This document shows, piece by piece, positions 1 through 10,664 of a DNA stretch of 64,000 nt. The position numbers and the translations under genes are program-made. Position 1 is the stretch's first letter. Each line of letters opens with the position of its first letter. The stretch comes from Sisyra terminalis (taxonomy: Eukaryota > Arthropoda > Insecta > Neuroptera > Sisyridae): assembly GCA_958496175.1 (NCBI GenBank), contig OY292278.1, positions 12,896,001-12,960,000 on the forward strand, in the 5' to 3' direction. Under the pieces are notes generated by a model. That model did no database searches and was not told where the DNA came from. It worked only from the letters and a program-made list of their open reading frames with translations.

Positions 1-97
1 AATAATATATAAAAATCATACCATAAACATAAATTTGGACAGAAGTTCAAACAAAAACATTCGTGACATATTGCCCAGATACGTATTTCGATTGTAA

Positions 98-517
98 AAT
101 CCACCCAAATTTGGATTTTTCAACGGTTCTAAAGATAAAATTCCGGACATACAAAAATCAGGAATTTATGAAATCCCTTGCACGGGCTGTGATAAAAGCT
201 ACGTCGGTCAGACTAGAAAACAAATAGGGGTTAGGTATAAGGAACATCTGGCAAACATAAAATATGCAAGAGGAGAAAAATCATGTGTGGCAGAACATGC
301 ACTGGAAACAGGGCATACATTTGCAGCAAGCTAGACTTCTAAAAAGTGTTTTAAAAACCGCACAAACCGATTGGATGCACTCGAAATCATAGAAATTGTT
401 AAAAGAAAGGGAAAGGTACTAAATTGGGAAAACGGACCAATTCAAAATTCGGCACTTTTCGGGTTGCTTACGAAGGATTCAGTGAAAGTAAAGAAATTTG
501 GACCCCCCCCTCCATAA
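98..517 (+). pseudogene. GIY-YIG endonuclease C-terminal remnant of a PLE polyprotein
   Basis: The frame opens after a TAA at 95-97 and ends at TAA 515-517, with an internal stop at 332-334. The signature GIYEIPCTGCDKSYVGQT is followed by R-K-Q, R-Y-K-E-H and, further on, H-A-L-E-T-G-H. This is the Penelope version of the GIY-YIG nuclease: two Cys in the spacer between GIY and YVG, the catalytic Arg helix, then the His-rich E-H..TGH segment. After the stop the same frame continues with L-D-A-L-E-I-I-E and V-L-N-W-E-N, the usual PLE tail. In an intact element this domain nicks target DNA for target-primed reverse transcription. No RT palm is visible upstream inside the window. The stop and missing N-terminus make this copy inactive. 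Confidence 0.85.
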
Positions 518-626
518 CCACATCGCAAAAAGAGAAATGCACGACTTATAAATTGAGGTCAATCCGTGATTATTTTGTGAATCACCACAAAGCAGTTACG
601 GAATGATCCAAACTACTTGATGACCA

Positions 627-661
627 CTGATGAAGGTTGCTTGGCAATCGAAATACGTATC
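627..661 (+). ncRNA. Hammerhead ribozyme motif, PLE type (subfamily A)
   Basis: The conserved core CTGATGA (627-633) is followed by a 6-bp stem II, GGTTGC (635-640) with GCAATC (644-649), closed by the three-base loop TTG, then GAAA (650-653). The next bases form the self-complementary string ATACGTAT, then C661, giving an AUC cleavage triplet. Stem I is supported by A626-T662 and C625-G663, then an internal loop, then G622-C666 and T621-A667. A stem III with no loop cannot fold well in a monomer but pairs between two copies, as in known PLE hammerheads. Only the 3' half of the motif survives in the inverted left arm (about 73-91). No activity is shown; this is a motif and pairing call. Confidence 0.72.
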
Positions 662-830
662 TGTGCAATACGTCACGAATATTTTTGTTTGAACTTCTGC
701 TTAAATTTATGTTTATGACATGATTTTTATATATTATTATATTAAATTATACTACATAAATTGGACCGCAATATATTCTATATATTGTATACACGGTATA
801 ACTGTTCAAAGTCAGCGAAAAAATCTTATT

Positions 831-1450
831 TTGGTTAAAAAAGAATGGTGTGGAAATCATGGTTTTCAAATAGGTAAAAAATTCTCAAATAAATTTTGAT
901 TAGAATTGAAAAAAAATGCTTTTCTCTATAGAGCTTAGTACTGTAGGAAGAAAATTGAAGAAGCTTAAGGTGAATCTAAATGGATGCAAAAGTAATGAAG
1001 ACTTACTGTATGGATTAATGATAGTATCCAAAGACTTGCATTAAAAAAAAATTAAAGAGGAAAATAGAATGCATAATTTTGATGTACTTTATTTACAAAC
1101 TCAATAGTATAAAATTAATAAAAAGATTTTCTTTTTATAACTTAGCTTGATAACATTAAAGTACAAGGCATATTTTTATCCTAATAATTGTTCTAGTCTC
1201 CTAAAATTATGCTTCTGTGATAATTTTTTTTAGTAGATCTCAATCCTGATTGGTGACAAGATTTATTACCATTTGCTGTTAATATTTTGAACCAAATATT
1301 ATTAAGACTAGGTTAGACAATTAAGCAATTTCTTAGTTTCCTCATTAGTTATATTAATGTAGAAAAATTGGAAGAAATACTTTCAAAAGCATTTTCTTAT
1401 ACCACAAAACTTGATTTGATACATAACGTATTATAATTTTGTACTAGATA
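831..1450. other. A+T-rich non-coding stretch
   Basis: No coding potential, RNA gene or recognisable repeat seen. Short A and T runs only. Confidence 0.6.
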
Positions 1451-1698
1451 TATGTACCGTTTATTTTTAAAGTGAGTCAAGTCCATTTCAAGAACAATCC
1501 CTATAGTGTTATCATTTTTAACCATAGCAACATAAGATACTAAGGAGGAGGGAATAATTAAGGGAATAATGAAATCAGTAATTTTTGAAAACTTAGCAGT
1601 TAAATAATTAACATACTTTTTTCTAGTTACAAGAAGAATCACCATTTAGACCGTCCTTGAAATGGACTTACACCACTTTCAAAATAAACGAGTCATAT
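1451..1698. mobile_element. MITE, family 1, copy 1
   Basis: The ends form an imperfect inverted repeat of about 50 bases: the left begins near TATGTACCGTTTATTT and the right end, read on the other strand, begins TATGACTCGTTTATTT. Both continue with an AAAGTG block and then GTCCATTTCAAG. A second copy lies at about 5025-5288. The interior has no coding capacity. Size and terminal repeats fit a miniature inverted-repeat transposable element; the superfamily is not assigned because no clear target duplication is seen beyond a possible TA. Confidence 0.7.
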
Positions 1699-3899
1699 GT
1701 TAATATTATCTCTAATTTCAATAAATGTACCCGAACTAGGTCTTAATTAAAAAAAAACACTAATTGAAAATCAAATCAAGAAAAATTGATTAATGTGGAA
1801 CACTTTATATGAACTCATTGTTCAATGTTAATCAAATTAAACTTTCGCCTCATTACAAACCAATTTATTTCCATTTCGCATGCACTGTTAACTGTTTATT
1901 GACAATTCACTTCAAGTATATTTTCACTTGGAAAAGTTTCACAAATAACATTCGATGATTTCAATGGACAAAATCAAATATCATTTGAATCGAATTGTTT
2001 AATCGATTGTGGTTTATGGTAAAATAGGTAAACATCAACTAGATTAAGAGAAATAGTTCAAACAATACTGTGGTCTTTGTGAGTGAATTATAGGAAAACT
2101 GTGTCAATATCTCTCATCAAAGATTTTTGTTGGTTTACTCAGCAAACAAAGAAAATAAACATTTAGTTATTCTCCTCAAATATTTAATAGACGAAAGCTT
2201 AAATAATTGGAATTCTTTATTGTCAAAAACTCAATGAAATTTACTGCAATCACTTTGTGGTATTGACAGTGTTTTTAATTTGTTGGTATATTGTTTCGTA
2301 GATAAAACTTGTTGAGAAATTTAATTAATTGAAACTATTAAAATAACTATCGTTGACAGACTAAAAATGTAATTAGTTTCTTTGTACATATCATGAGAAC
2401 ACACTTCTTTGTGATAATGAAATACGTTTAGTGGTATACACAAGTATACGATGAATTTCCATAATTATTCGCTTTCCTTATCAACAACTAGTTCAAATAC
2501 AACTTTATCATTCAATTACTGTAATACAAAAGCATTTGCGAACAAAATTGTTTTCCAAAGTGTTTATTTAATGTTAGTTTGTCGTTCACACAATCCACAT
2601 ATATGTCGGTATGCACATGTTGAGTATACCAATCATAAACTGTGATACAAATTTTACGGCACTCTTTTGTACATTAAATTCAAAACATTCTCCAGCACAC
2701 TGTTTACAAATCCCACATTTTCTGGAATTCAAAATATTTATCTATGCCAAAGAGTTAAATTATAACGCTATGTATGTGTATATTTTACTTTTTCACGATG
2801 TATACCTCAAAGAAAGCCAAACTATCGTCTAAGGCCATTAATTAGAATTAGAAACTCAACTTTATTCAAAGAACGAAAAGTCAACAATTGGAAAAGCGAG
2901 GAAAAAGATTAAGTGTTTCTTTATGACAAATAAAAAATGGCTTGTAACTCCAGTGGATACATTTTGCAAATTCAGTTAAAGCAAGGTACTAAAGAGAAAG
3001 TTAACGTAGCTTGAAATTCTAAAGTCTAAACGATATCAAGTGTAATCTTAATTATGCTTTGCAAAACTAAAATGAGCCATAAAATGTGTTAAGTTAATCA
3101 TTTTTTGTGTAAAATAAAGTATATGGTTGTAAATTATAAGTTGGTCTTTGAACTATATTTAAGAAATAATAAATAAGGCATAATTTATTTGTAATAGTCA
3201 ATAATTTTTCAAGTGGATAATAAAATACTTGAGTTGTTTGTTTTTATATGTTTAATATGATATTTAGCAATTACCAATTATAAAAATATACCAATTATAA
3301 ATATAGTAAGATTCGTTGATGTTATGTGTGCCTACATTTAAAGTAAAACTTACGAGTATTTAGTAGGAAATAGCGAAAGAAAAATAATTGTAACACTTAT
3401 TTTAATAATAGATTATTTTAGTTGATGTTATATTTTTTATTTCTTGAAATCCAAATATGTTAGCTAAAAAACTATTAATTAAAATCAGTATTAAATAAAG
3501 GACCATGTTTTATTGACAAAGAGGAAAAAATTATTTTTCTTGGTTGCAAATATTTTAATGATTTTTTCCTAATATCAAGATTTTTTTTTAGTATGTAGAA
3601 TATTCAAGAGAATACAAGTAAAAATCCACAAAAATTGATAAAAAGTTCATATATGTATAATGTATATGCCTTTTAATTACTGGAAAAAAATTACTGAAAT
3701 TGAAGTTTTTGTTGGAAACAATGAAGTACAACCCATGAAGAATCCAGATACAAGTTTTATAAAGTTCTCAAAGCTTTTTGGGGTAGTGAAGGTTCTTTTA
3801 TTCCATAAGTCTTTAAAATTTCTATTAATTCTATACAAAACGGGGTTTATTATAGTTTTTAAAAAAAGTAACGAATTCAAATAGGAAAAAAATTGCACC
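1699..3899. other. A+T-rich non-coding stretch
   Basis: Several short open frames exist (for example 2451-2832 and 3660-3898 on both strands), but they are low-complexity, overlap on opposite strands and match no family I recognise. No RNA gene or clear repeat seen. Confidence 0.55.
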
Positions 3900-4530
3900 T
3901 ATCAATATACTGAGGAAAGAATCTAGGAGAACCTGGAAAAAACCAATGAATGGTGCAAAAAATGACCAGTCATTATGAACCCACTGAAAATAGTGGTACC
4001 GTTTTTATTGAGACGGGAGCCCTATAGAGGAAAAATTCAATTAAACGGAATAATTTTGCCCATTCAATAAACGGGTCAATATCTAGGGATATGCCTGGAT
4101 TCCAAACTAACGTGGAAATTCCACAATGATGGGTTGATCACTAGATTGCGGGGAAAGCTTTAACAACTGAAGCAACTATTAGTAAATACTGCACCATTCA
4201 ACCATTGTACAAAACTTTAAATATATAAAATGTTAATAAGGCCAATATGGACGTACCCGTGTGGCCTATATAAATACAAGTGCTAGAAAATCGAATTTCA
4301 AGATTAATAAAAATCGCTCCATGGTATGTGAAAGGTTTAGTGCTACATCAGGATTTACAAATCACATGAGCACAAGAATGACATCAGGACTGCCCAGGGC
4401 TGCACTCCAGCATGAAAACCATGAAACCATGAAAGGCCATGAAAACCCTCTTGTTAGAGAATAAGCATCTAAACCAATGATTCAAAACAGAAGATTGAAA
4501 AGAAAAAGACTTAAAGACAATCTAACCTAA
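3900..4530 (+). pseudogene. Jockey-type LINE reverse transcriptase remnant (thumb and C-terminal part)
   Basis: Translated with several stops and frame changes, this stretch gives the run Y-L-G-I-C-L-D-S-K-L-T-W-K-F-H at about 4080-4125. It is followed by a leucine-rich helix, then I-R-P-I-W-T-Y-P-C-G-L near 4230-4266. These are the motifs downstream of the RT palm in Jockey-clade LINEs (KYLGxxLDxxLTW and PIWTYGxxLWG). The palm motif FADD and the endonuclease domain are missing, so the copy is 5'-truncated and heavily decayed. An A-rich stretch near 4538-4556 may be its tail. Other RT remnants of the same clade lie at 21,903, 31,019, 37,503 (minus), 45,128 (minus) and 57,780. Confidence 0.75.
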
Positions 4531-4572
4531 TGATGTATAAAAAAAATAACAAAACATTATATATCAATAGAT

Positions 4573-4721
4573 TGGTAAAAATATTCAGAGGACTTGAATC
4601 AAATAATAATCAGTCAAAACTATTTAATACATGTAATAAATAGTTTTGACTGATTATTATTTGATCCTAGTCCTCTGAATATTTTAATCAATTTATCGTC
4701 ATCGAGGATCTAAAACTTTAC
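4573..4721 (-). mobile_element. Hairpin element, family 2, copy 1
   Basis: The core is an almost perfect inverted repeat: TTCAGAGGACT and then a block ending AATAATCAGTCAAAACTATT, mirrored after a short loop at about 4632. On the minus strand the element starts GTAAAGTTTTAGATCCTCG and ends TTACCA. The same start and end define the copy at 10,498-10,664. It sits just after the RT remnant and its A-rich tail. It has no coding capacity. Confidence 0.7.
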
Positions 4722-5024
4722 AATAATTATATATAGATCTTATTGTTAAAAAAAATGGTCCGGGACAGTTACTGAACAGTCATCGAATAACTGTGTCATG
4801 TCAATTAGGCACTTTAGGTGCTTACTATAAAAATTTGAGCTAAACAGTGAGTCACTACGTGAAAAAAGTGGACAATTTAAAAAAAATTGTTCTAAATTTT
4901 GCAATAAGTTTTGTTTTAAATCAGCCCACGAGTCTCAATTTAAAGTACACAAAAGATCCAGGAAAAAAGCAAAAGATTTGCGCCATACGAGACAAAAGCG
5001 ATTGAAGAATTATGATTTAGGTAT
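4722..5024. other. Unassigned spacer
   Basis: No feature recognised. It contains a small local hairpin (GGCACTTTAGGTGC, about 4808-4821). Confidence 0.5.
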
Positions 5025-5288
5025 ATATGAGGCGTTTATTTTGAAAGTGGCTTAACTTCATTTCAGGAACAATCCATACCACAATTTTTGATTTGCTGAC
5101 AGATCAGAATATAGTAGTATTTGTACTATTAAATTTTCACAAATTATTGATACAATATAAGTTTTTGACACACTAGTAGTTACTTCTTTGAACGTGAAAT
5201 TTATGTACTTATTATTGCAAAAAATATTAACTTTATGAACTATTCTTGAAATGGATTTAGGCCTCTTTCAAAATAAAAAGCTCATATC
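5025..5288. mobile_element. MITE, family 1, copy 2
   Basis: The left end reads GAGGCGTTTATTTTGAAAG and the right end, on the other strand, reads GAGCTTTTTATTTTGAAAG. Both continue to CATTTCA(A/G)GAA. The end sequences match copy 1 at 1451-1698, while the interiors differ. No ORF is present. Confidence 0.7.
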
Positions 5289-7129
5289 ATATATACTTAA
5301 ATAGAGATATGTATTCTAACACTACATAATCGAAAACAAAACTGTATGTAACACTAGAATAGAACAGCCACCATTTTCATGTAATAAAACGATGTCATCG
5401 ACTAAAATGTCTCTAAGGTTAATCCTTAAGGGAATACTTTCATATGATTACCTTTTTCAAAATTTGAATTTTGTTCAAAGAACATTTCACCAGATATCAT
5501 CTTTTAGCTAGACAACTTGGGTAATCCTAAAAGAAAAATGGAAAAAAACCATAAATGATTCTTTTTCCTCAAATTTAACAAATTCGATTATGTTCTTACC
5601 AAAAAAAAAATGTAATTTTAAAGTTAAATACATAAAAATGCTGGTTTCATTAATTTTTATTAGTTATTTGTTGGAAAACTATATAAATTTTTGATTTGCA
5701 GCATTCTTTCACTAACTTTTTACACTTTGATACACTCAATAAATTATTGTTGGGAAAAACATTTTGAACACATCTTTTTCTTTTGACTTCACTAAGTAAT
5801 AATCCAATGTTATAACTTCATTTCAGTTCATATCACCCACCAAATAACAAAAAGTTACCATTAATTTATTTCTCTTGTATTTTAATTACAGTTTTGTATT
5901 TTCCTTTAATTCATCGCCGTATATAAACAATCAAATAAAAAACATAAAAAGCGGAAAATAGCGAACTGAGATTTTCCCAGGAAATAAACGAGATTTATAC
6001 GGGAACTAAAACAATGGAAAATGGAAAAAAGTAAAATGAACTTAATGTTAATAGAGCTGGTAACTTGGAAAGTTAAAGCTTTAGTATTGCAAAATGTGAA
6101 AATTTGTCTTTATGCACTGTTTTGTGTTTTGTAATATTGACTCAGTTAACTGATGTAGATAATATACCTCTTTATTCTTTAGTAAAACATTGTTTTCCTG
6201 GCATTAAATAGGATAAACTATTGAAACAATATGTCTTTTTTGCAAAAAAATCATAGTTAATTAGTATTTGAACTGAAAAATCACTGAAGGGATTTACATT
6301 TTTTCTCTGAAAATATTTTTCAATTTTATAAGCTCAACTATAACCACAACAACAATTACAAGCTCTTCAATTGAATCTACTTGATTCAAATCATTTTTTT
6401 CGAATAGATTATTTAATGAATGTCTATAGATAAGAAAAATAAATGAATTCAGAAAATTAAATAAACAAAGTGATTTTAAAAGATCAAAAAAAAAAATATG
6501 TTAATAATTTTTTTACCTTTACCACTTTTTTTTACTACTTAGGGCTTTATAAAATTGATATCGACATTTAAAATCATTTTGATTAAAGTTAACCAAAAAT
6601 TATTTTATGAAATTAATATTTTTTTCTTTTTGGATTGAAAGGATTGTGAAGAGATTGAATTGACGTATTTGAATAATAATGAATTACAGAATTCCTTTGA
6701 AAATGGAACATATCATAAACAATATTGAAAAAGCTTAAATGTAGATTTTTATTTTGTATTAAGAATTTAATAGATATGTAACAATTAAAGAATATAGAAG
6801 AAATATTATTGGCAACTATTTGAAAAATGACAATACAATTGTTTTAATTAACAATTACCGCTTTATTTTGGTTTTTCTATGTAATCCATTCATAAATATC
6901 ATCCAAAATTTGAAATCAAATGGTTGTTTTTATAAAATTGAGCTTTATGCCAAAACATTTTTGAAATAAAAGGAATTTTGGATTGAAAAATTTAATGTTA
7001 GAAAAGAATACGAGAAGACAAAGAAATTTTAAACTTTAATAATTGGTTATAGAACAAAAATAAACAACTTATCAAAAGTTTTAAAAATTATTAAAGAACA
7101 GATTGGCAATTTAAATATTCAAACTGTGT
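5289..7129. other. A+T-rich non-coding stretch
   Basis: Nothing recognised on either strand; many A and T runs. Confidence 0.6.
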
Positions 7130-8198
7130 GTAGGGTATCCGTTATTTTCCAAATTGATTTTTTTTACAACGATCGCCCCTTGAATTTTTAGTTTAAGACA
7201 TAAAAAAAATTATCCAATACAAATAAGCTCTTAATTTCTTGATTAAACCGTGCCGGAATCATGTTACTTTTATCATTTAAATATCATGGGATTATTTGAC
7301 TTTTTACTTTTAATTTTTTTTCTCAGAAACAAATAGATCAAAAGATTTAAGGTTAAATTATTCTGACGTAAAATTTAACGCTTTACAAAAAAGGTCTCAA
7401 ATAAATTTTCGATTAAATCACTCCATTAAAAGTTATTCAACATTTTACTTGTGCCTAATATAAATCTTGAAATATTCTCAACTTCTTGCTCATTTTTACT
7501 TTTTTTAACTATAAAATCATTGGAAGAGAAGATAAAAATTATTATCATTAGAGTCCAAGTGATTATTTGTGTTAATTTTATGGCTTGAACAGAAAATTAA
7601 ACAAACAAAAAATCATTTTTTGACTATTGAAACCGGTGACGTAAGATCCAAATTCGCTATAGTCGTGAAATTCAATTTATCCCGGATAAATTTTCGTACT
7701 TTAATCAATATTTTGTACCTACGAAGTGAATTTCATACTAATTAATGAGACTATCGACAAAAGTTCAATTATTATTTGAATTTTTACCATTTCACCTGAC
7801 GCCATCTATGAGAAATTTCTTAGAACTTGTAGTCAACATCATTTTTATTGAGCCTATAGTCGATTGATTTGTCGTTAAAAAGTTAAATGTTGAATAACTT
7901 TTAATGGAGTGATTTAATCGAAAATTCATAAGATACCTTTTTTGTAGAGCGTTAAATTTTACGTCAGAATATTTGAATCTTATATCATTACATGCATTTG
8001 TTTCCGAGAAAAAAAATTAAATGTAAAAAGTCAAATAATCCCATGTTTTTTAAATAGTAAAAGTAACATGATTCCGGCACGGTTAAATCAAGAAATTAAG
8101 AGCTTGATTGTATTGGATAATTTTTTTTTATCTTAAACAAAAAATTCAGGGGGTGATCGCTGTAAAAAAATCAAGTTGGGAAATAACGGACACCCTAC
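7130..8198. mobile_element. DNA transposon derivative with ~320-bp inverted repeats
   Basis: Left arm 7130-7449 and right arm 7881-8198 are inverted copies that look about 90% identical by eye over some 320 bases, including TCGATTAAATCACTCCATTA and GTGCCGGAATCATGTTAC. The outer ends are TAGGGTATCCGTTATT and, on the other strand, TAGGGTGTCCGTTATT, consistent with a TA duplication followed by GGGTRTCCG. The ~430-bp centre has no readable transposase. It is a non-autonomous foldback element of unassigned superfamily. Confidence 0.8.
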
Positions 8199-10497
8199 TG
8201 TTGTGTTTAATGTTTTGTAATATTCCGAGAAGAAATTAAATTTGATATCGATTCATGAATATTTTGTAATCAACATCCCAATATAGAGCCAAAATAAAGT
8301 AAATATTAGTTGAAATAATTGATATTTTATAAAAGGGGAAAATATCATTGACGACACTAGAAAATGTATAACACTTAAAGTTAGAGAAAAAGAGTTGCCA
8401 TAAAAATGAATATTAATTTGGAATTCAGTATTATGTATTCTTGAATATTAAGAACACAAATTGTTATTAAAAAACACTAAGAAAAAAATAAATAAAACAA
8501 AAACCACACATAAATTTTCGATTTTTCAATGGCTTACTGAAATGAAGCCTTAAACTTAACCTATTTATAAACAACATCCATTTATAGTATGTCCCATTTT
8601 TAATAGTTTTCGACACTTAAAAGTAAATTTTAATTGATAGTTTCATTAATTTAAGATCATTAGATTATTCCAAGATATTTGGTTCCTGGACAAAATATCT
8701 GTAGGCTACATATAATAAAAAAACAAAAAAACAAAAAAACAAAAAAAAAAAAAAACACTAAGATAAAATAACCGTGACAAATTTTCAGTTAAGCTAAGTA
8801 TTTGTCTCCTTTCTGTAGTCTTTAAAATAAGTTTTGTTTCTTAGATATTTGTTGTTTTTGGGAAAAATTTCATTTTTTTAAATGAAAGATTTTCAAGTAG
8901 GAATCATAATTTCAAAAGGATTTTTGTAGGGAATCCAAATTACGTGTTAAAACAAGTGCATTAGAAAAATCACCAAACGTTTGCCAAAATTGAAAATTTT
9001 ATTTTTAATTATCCGCAGTTCTCTTATAAATATCAACATTTTACGAGACATTTCACATTCCAAACAGCTACGTGTAGACCACAGGTGTGTTTAGTTACAA
9101 TTCTGATAGAAATATCGCCTTGGAACACGTTTTTATGCTTCTAAAATAAATATAATTAAATTCGATTTGATCTCATAAAGAATTTCCATTCTTATAACAT
9201 AATTCAAAAGTGCACCGGGCTAGCAAATGTTTACAAAATCCAGTTTGATTTATGGACGATTAATACGATATTTATGAAGTTTCTTCAGTGAATGTTTCAA
9301 TGTTTAAACGAAATATTCATTATTGGAATTTGCGTTTCGAAACTCACTTGGTTTCATTTGAGGCATAAACTTATAACGTCCCGAAATTAGAGGTACTCCA
9401 TAGAGGCAATTTATTAAGGTCACAATGAATTTATTTCCCAAGAAAATGTTCGTTTTGAATTTCTCATGCCTTAATGAATTTATAGACCGCAAATAAGAAG
9501 CTCGGAATATTCGGTAATAATATTCGCAAATATTTACTTGTACGTAACTAAAACTTTAGGCGCACATGTACTTTTGCCTTTGTTATAATGCCTGTTAATT
9601 GTTGCCAGACAGCAACGATTCTTCAATGAAACGTAATTTAATTTCTTCGTTGTTCAAATTTTCTAACTAGACGTTGCTTATGGAATGACTAAGTGCAGTA
9701 GTCAAGAAATTAAATTGGATGTTTGTCTTTGAAAATGCTTTTAATTTGAACGTTTCTCTGTTTATGGAATGGCGGAAATGGAATAAATTTGAAAAGCTCA
9801 AAACTCACTCATTTCCACACGAGACTTCAATATAAGACGATGAATTGTAATGGGGAGCTTATTATAATTCTTTCGATTACATCTTTGTAAAAGCTATTGA
9901 AGCGTTTAATAGCCTTTTTGTTCAGAATTATAATCGTGTTTTTTTTTAAATAACAGCATTTTTTCCTCATGAAAAGAAAAAATTAAAAGTTTTTTTTAGC
10001 TTTTAACTTTAATAATTTTCTTGTCTAATGATTCAGAAGTGTTTTTTTTTAATGTGATTGTAGAAAGTAACTTTAGAGATTTGTAAAAACCATTCAATGC
10101 AAAACAATTTTTCCATTTGTTGGAAACAAAGTTGGTTGTAAATCAAGTTTTACACAGTTAATTTATCTTCTCTGTAACTTATATTTTTTAAACCATGGTT
10201 TCGCGACACATAAATTGTGCTTATCACCAAGGATAGAGCAATATTTTTACGTATTAAATTGTTTAATATTAAGATATAGTTGAAGTTTAGTTTTGCTTCT
10301 CTTGATTTGAAATGCTTTTTAGTAATTATGGATCAAAATTTAGTAGCAAGTCAATATTTAAATTATACGAGCATTTTTTTTTATAATTGGAGGATGAAAA
10401 GAACTAACATAAAAATGCATACAAAGGTTAATCATCGTGGGAGTACATCGAAATTAGACAATAAAAGAAATCTTTAAAATATTATTTATTTATTATT
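8199..10497. other. Mostly unique non-coding stretch
   Basis: No gene recognised. Apart from the A-rich tract annotated separately, about 9040-9850 is slightly less A+T-rich and free of obvious repeats. It could hold conserved non-coding DNA, but nothing in it can be named. Confidence 0.5.
8718..8757 (+). repeat. (A)nC simple repeat
   Basis: A-runs of seven separated by single C residues, ending in a longer A-run. Simple sequence, possibly a decayed retroelement tail. Confidence 0.85.
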
Positions 10498-10664
10498 GTA
10501 GAGTTTCAGATCCTCGATGATGATAAATTGGTAAAAATATTCAGAGGACCAGGATCAAATAATTATAAAAATATATTTGATCAAATAATATAGGATAAAT
10601 TAAATTATAGGATAAAATATAGGATCAAATATATTTGATCTTAGTCCTCTGAATATTTTTACCA
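10498..10664 (+). mobile_element. Hairpin element, family 2, copy 2
   Basis: Begins GTAGAGTTTCAGATCCTCG and ends TTTTTACCA. An inner inverted repeat pairs AATATTCAGAGGAC with GTCCTCTGAATATT, and the centre holds repeated GGATCAAATAT or GGATAAA blocks. It is flanked by the 10-base direct repeat ATTTATTATT at 10,488-10,497 and 10,665-10,674, although this string is A+T-only and could be chance. It matches copy 1 at 4573-4721 in the opposite orientation. Confidence 0.7.

Larger units (their letters stand above)
1..830 (+). mobile_element. Penelope-like element copy with inverted arms
   Basis: Positions 1-97 and about 640-738 are inverted repeats of each other over some 95 bases, and between them lies a GIY-YIG endonuclease remnant. 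After the right arm the sequence from about 719 to 829 continues into a module that recurs at 24,796-25,128 (inverted there), ending around the block that reads CGCTGACTTTGAACAG on the opposite strand. The right end of this copy is therefore probably near 829. The left arm probably continues upstream of the window, so the copy is cut by the window edge. PLEs are retroelements of animals that carry an RT and, in most groups, a C-terminal GIY-YIG domain; only the C-terminal part is present here. Direct or inverted terminal repeats are known in this class. Confidence 0.75.

Noticed and set aside
424..606. 60-codon plus-strand ORF
   Set aside because: Out-of-frame shadow of the GIY-YIG remnant that ends at 517.
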